This document shows positions 7,481 to 7,515 of a stretch of DNA of 7,515 nt, piece by piece (the stretch's first letter is position 1; the number at the start of each line of letters is the position of its first letter). Source of the stretch: Chitinophaga pinensis (GTDB lineage Bacteria; Bacteroidota; Bacteroidia; Flavobacteriales_D; Crocinitomicaceae); assembly GCA_945870115.1 (NCBI GenBank), contig CAMBRH010000170.1, positions 1 to 7,515 of the forward strand, written 5' to 3'. Position numbers and translations under genes: made by a program. The notes below the pieces were generated by a model. It was not told the DNA's origin. It worked only from the letters and a program-made list of their open reading frames with translations, and searched no databases.

Positions 7481-7515
7481 TGATCATTCCAACTTGAATC
7501 ATTTCGTAATCAACT
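7473..7515 (-). CDS. C-terminal end of an unidentified upstream gene
   Basis: Thirteen codons followed by TAA (7473-7475) are open from the right edge, ending in residues VDYEMIQVGMINE. The stop overlaps the hemF start by 8 bp in a different frame, an arrangement typical of coupled genes in an operon. The peptide is too short to identify. Other haem genes often lie next to hemF in Flavobacteriales, but nothing visible here shows that this is one. An open stretch this short could also be chance. Confidence 0.45.
   Translation of the reverse strand, partial: VDYEMIQVGMINE

Noticed and set aside
1..7515. A novel defence, mobile or multi-gene system
   Set aside because: I find no nuclease, helicase, transposase, integrase, toxin or reverse-transcriptase motif, no terminal repeats and no RNA gene. 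The content is a haem gene and two secreted modular proteins.

Overview
The window is AT-rich, and every gene I can support is on the minus strand. The organism looks like a member of the Bacteroidota, most likely the Flavobacteriales. Two long secreted proteins have the signal peptides and Ig/PKD-type modules typical of that group. The larger one ends in a type B sorting domain of the type IX secretion system (T9SS), which is known only from Bacteroidota. No Shine-Dalgarno sequences precede the starts, and one upstream region has a TAnnTTTG-type -7 element, the Bacteroidota consensus. The version of the sorting domain seen here (an FTPNADEFNN core, a QPVF segment, a VNLIR end) reminds me of Crocinitomicaceae/Cryomorphaceae-like marine flavobacteria, but that placement is from memory.

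In transcription order (right to left): 7473-7515 holds the last codons of an unidentified upstream gene, whose stop overlaps the hemF start by 8 bp. 6593-7480 is hemF, the oxygen-dependent coproporphyrinogen III oxidase of haem synthesis. 6479-6592 is a short intergenic region with a strong imperfect inverted repeat. 2144-6478 encodes a complete 1444-residue secreted, modular surface protein. It has a signal peptide, a cleaved-adhesin/choice-of-anchor-J-like domain, a PKD domain, a long series of alternating Ig-like modules, two more PKD-like modules and a type B T9SS C-terminal domain. 1985-2143 is an AT-rich intergenic region with a candidate promoter. 1-1984 encodes the first 661 residues of a second secreted modular protein (CUB-like, PKD, P-domain-like, Ig-like), which runs off the left edge.

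The haem gene is cytoplasmic housekeeping and appears functionally unrelated to the two surface proteins. The surface proteins are probably exported by Sec, then across the outer membrane by T9SS, and act as adhesins or surface-layer components. The most striking observation is compositional. The large protein has no lysine or arginine at all in residues 244-1051 (808 residues), and only five between residues 21 and 1347, while its 97-residue C-terminal sorting domain has nine. The neighbouring secreted protein shows the same depletion and HemF does not. Other points are a 240-bp tandem repeat (about 91% identical between the first two copies) and a cysteine pair in nearly every Ig-like module. 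I see no CRISPR array, RNA gene, mobile element or defence-type system here.
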